Part shown: piece by piece, positions 62,001 to 64,000 of the stretch
How the letters are laid out: the number at the start of each line of letters is the position of its first letter
Numbering within the stretch: position 1 is the first letter of the stretch
Source: Cepaea nemoralis
Taxonomy: Eukaryota; Mollusca; Gastropoda; Stylommatophora; Helicidae
Length of the DNA stretch: 64,000 bases
Assembly: GCA_014155875.1 (NCBI GenBank)
Contig: JACEFZ010016152.1
Coordinates: 318,001 to 382,000 of the forward strand
Direction of reading: 5' to 3'
Translations under genes and position numbers: made by a program
Notes under the pieces: generated by a model
Database searches by the model: none
The model's input: only the letters and a program-made list of their open reading frames with translations
Told to the model about the DNA's origin: nothing

Positions 62001-62543
62001 GGGGATCATGGAAGCAACCACCTACCCTGCTCTGTACCGATACCTAAGTCCAGTACAGTGAGGGCTATAAGAGCCCGCAGAGCATTCAGTTATGATTGTA
62101 ACCACTCTTCTTTATTGGAGCACCTTCAATCACAGAGACATTCTAAACCAACAAGAAGACTCTTCACCCAACCACCATGGTGGACACCTGAGGTGGAGAC
62201 ATCATGGAAGGAAAAGAGGGTGGCCATAAGGAATTGGCAGAGGGTGCGGAGAGCAACAAATTTACTTGCCACAGAATTGGAGGAGGCGGAAAGGTGTAAA
62301 ATAGTAAAGGTGCAGGAGTTTAAACTCCAGGCATCAGAGGCAAAAAGGATGAAGTGGGAACAGTTTATCAGTGAAGTCGGTGGGGATGTGACATTGGGTA
62401 AATTTTGGACCGGCAGATGAACAGACAGGCGATGCCTGGTACACATGGTACCGTTTATGACGATAACAATTGACTAGGACAAAGGGGAGGCTCTTGCATG
62501 ATTTTTAAAACAGACGGACCAGCAAGATAGAACTATTAGTCAT

Positions 62544-62957
62544 ATGGTCAGAGAAGCATTGCCACCGCTCACTAGGAAGGAGGACTGTGAGGTTAAGGTG
62601 GAGGATATTAGACAGGTACTGAAGAGGGCTAAAGACACTGCACCAGGCCTGGACAGGTTGAGGTACACCCAAATGAGTAACAGGCAGGATGGGGACTTGG
62701 AGGAGATGGCTCTTTGTTTCAACCTAAGCATGAATATGGCGGAAAAACCCCACGATTGGCTGCACAGCTACCTGGTCCCCTTCCCAAAGCCAGGTAAAGA
62801 TCACTCCAGACTTAATGGATACCGAATCATAACACTGCAAAACACGTATGGCAAAGTCCTCAATAAGATAGTAGCCCGCAGGCTCCAGCAACATTTGGAC
62901 TGGGTTATGAGTGCAGAGAATGGGCAGCGGGCGGCACAGAGTTTGAGGTGCAACAAC
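62544..62957 (+). pseudogene. LINE-B2 RT N-terminus
   Basis: RAKDTAPGLDRLRYTQM, then HDWLHSYLVPFPKPGKDHS and NGYRIITLQNTYGKVLNKI, matching the start of LINE-A RT (HSYLIPLPKPDKDH, GYRIITMQNTIGKL). No catalytic motif survives. Confidence 0.78.
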
Positions 62958-63345
62958 TTAGTTTAGTTTAGTCAACGGATCAACATCACAGCACACGGAT
63001 GTAACCAAGTGCTCCATTCTACTCCTAACTCAAGCCTGAGTGTGGAGAATTTTAGCTCAGTGCATGAACTCCTTAGCACCAGCAAGGATCCTGAAAAACT
63101 TTGGGTAGATTTTTAACTCGAAATTTTGCCCAGGCAGCGCTGTTAGGCTACTCTTTTTCGATTTCCAAAGCCAAGATATTTTTACGTGTGCAACAATACA
63201 CACGGGTGTCCAATCTCACTACCCAGAGACCAGGGAAAATTTTGCTACTAGAAGTCCATGTGAAAAAAATTCTGGCCCTCACAGGGGCTTGAACCCGGGA
63301 CCTCCAGCACTTGGGGTGGACACCATACCTCGAGACCATTCAGGG
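62958..63345 (-). mobile_element. SINE1c
   Basis: Full-length match to SINE1a, tail at left (ttagtttagtttagtcaacg), head at right with a B-box-like gggttcaagcccc (minus) near 63,284-63,297. A G-run of more than 20 follows at 63,343-63,366. A possible short TSD (aacaact) is not secure. Confidence 0.83.
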
Positions 63346-63431
63346 GGGGAGGGGGGGGGGGGGGGGAGAAATTCCCCACCAGTTGAGAACAACTGGATTA
63401 GGGTTTCATTGCAAAGGCTAATGGATGATTC

Positions 63432-63905
63432 TTGAAAAGGGAGAGTATGGCATATGAGGCTATGAGAATGGAGGTGGCAGCAGTCACAGCGGGATTCCGT
63501 TGGTTAGAGGAGACAATGTGTGTTGCAGTGGTCACCTCGCCTCAGAGGTCACAGATTGTGAGAATTGTACGGATTTTTTGCCCTGGCCATGCGGAAGTGC
63601 GGGGGAATGAACAGGCCGTTAGGCTGGCAGGGAATGCACCTCTTGGGGGTAGATACCTATGGACAAGGGAGGGGTGGTCGTGCGCCTGTGGGAGAAGGTG
63701 GAGGAACAGATTGAGAACCTGTAGGTGGAAAGGATGAGATTGGCAGGGTTCTGGCAGTCTCAAAACTGAGAGGGAAGACCAGGACAACTTTAAATCAAGT
63801 AGCGGTGGGGACGATTAGTAGTGTGTCTCTTCCCTGGCTGTTGAATGAGAGAATTGAGCACGTATGGGAATGTCCTGAGTGCAGTGATGTCGGTTCTTAG
63901 CTCAT
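63432..63905 (+). pseudogene. LINE-B2 RNase H remnant
   Basis: AMRMEVAAVTAGFRWLEE, then CPGHAEVRGNEQAVRLAG (the NERAD position has V). The first Asp motif (YTDGS) and the second Asp motif are missing. It ends EHVWECPECSDVGS. Confidence 0.75.
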
Positions 63906-64000
63906 CTCAACTCAACTGCCTGTCAACTCCCAGTGGAGCACAGGCCCTCAACCAACCCACACCCAGCCCTTGTAGACTTGTTCATGAATGGTTGGATTCT
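63906..64000. repeat. Start of another repeat, cut by window end
   Basis: 63,938-63,990 matches 34,868-34,918 (ccctcaaccaac, gtagacttgttcatg), and its last part matches 38,395-38,420 (gacttgttcatgaatggttg). Probably the end of another LINE-F-type element. Confidence 0.55.

Larger units (their letters stand above)
62001..63905 (+). mobile_element. LINE-B2: RNase H LINE interrupted by SINE1c
   Basis: Parts in order: end of the endonuclease (GDHGSNHLP, usual SDH altered to SNH) at about 62,010; linker with PPWWTPEVE (62,058-62,420); RT N-terminus (62,544-62,957); SINE1c; RNase H remnant (63,432-63,737); and the CPECSDVGS end at about 63,870-63,900. The RT core between the SINE and RNase H is deleted. 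Confidence 0.8.

Overview
The window is eukaryotic nuclear DNA from an animal, most likely a lophotrochozoan and plausibly a mollusc. It has long introns with GT-AG boundaries, many families of non-LTR retrotransposons (LINEs), tRNA-derived SINEs, Tc1/mariner/pogo DNA transposons and long microsatellites. The mollusc suggestion is inference from repeat content. No bacterial operon, rRNA, CRISPR array or functional tRNA gene was seen. LINE and SINE letters and numbers below are my own labels, not database names.

The one recognisable host gene is the 3' end of DNA topoisomerase 3-alpha (TOP3A) on the + strand, in seven exons from 3,796 to 24,286. Splice phases agree at every junction. The exons encode a short piece of the pre-GRF region, a Ser/Gly-rich linker, two GRF zinc fingers each split by an intron, a basic linker and a C-terminal zinc knuckle also split by an intron. 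The topoisomerase core would lie left of the window.

The region is an imperfect tandem duplication. Unit 1 (about 5.2-25.4 kb) holds the open TOP3A exons. Unit 2 (about 25.4-58.6 kb) holds a decayed copy: exon A' at 43.6 kb, E' at 45.8 kb, F' at 52.9 kb, with exons B-D missing. Unit 3 (about 58.6-60.05 kb) is a short piece of the same block. Many transposons are in one unit and absent from the matching site in another, so the window carries its own empty-site controls.

Layout: 0-3.8 kb, LINE relics plus a 5'-truncated RNase-H LINE (A1) with an 11-bp target-site duplication (TSD). 3.8-24.3 kb, TOP3A exons, with introns holding a SINE, an ORF1-only retroelement, LINE pieces, a 46-bp satellite and minisatellites. 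24.6-31.5 kb, LINE relics and a Tc1 element holding a SINE that itself holds a LINE. 31.5-33.8 kb, a pogo/Tigger element with a foldback mariner inside it, then a second mariner. 33.8-38.4 kb, minus-strand LINEs. 38.4-43.5 kb, SINEs, a minisatellite and a small unrecognised two-exon gene candidate. 43.5-53.0 kb, the TOP3A pseudogene, interrupted by a long minus-strand LINE. 53.3-54.4 kb, a G/T-rich tract. 54.6-57.0 kb, LINE A2 (a near twin of A1) and another LINE. 57-64 kb, the unit 2/3 boundary and more LINE and SINE copies, ending inside another repeat.

Apart from TOP3A and perhaps the small gene at 42.3 kb, nearly all coding-like sequence is retrotransposon reverse transcriptase, endonuclease, RNase H or gag-like protein, mostly broken.
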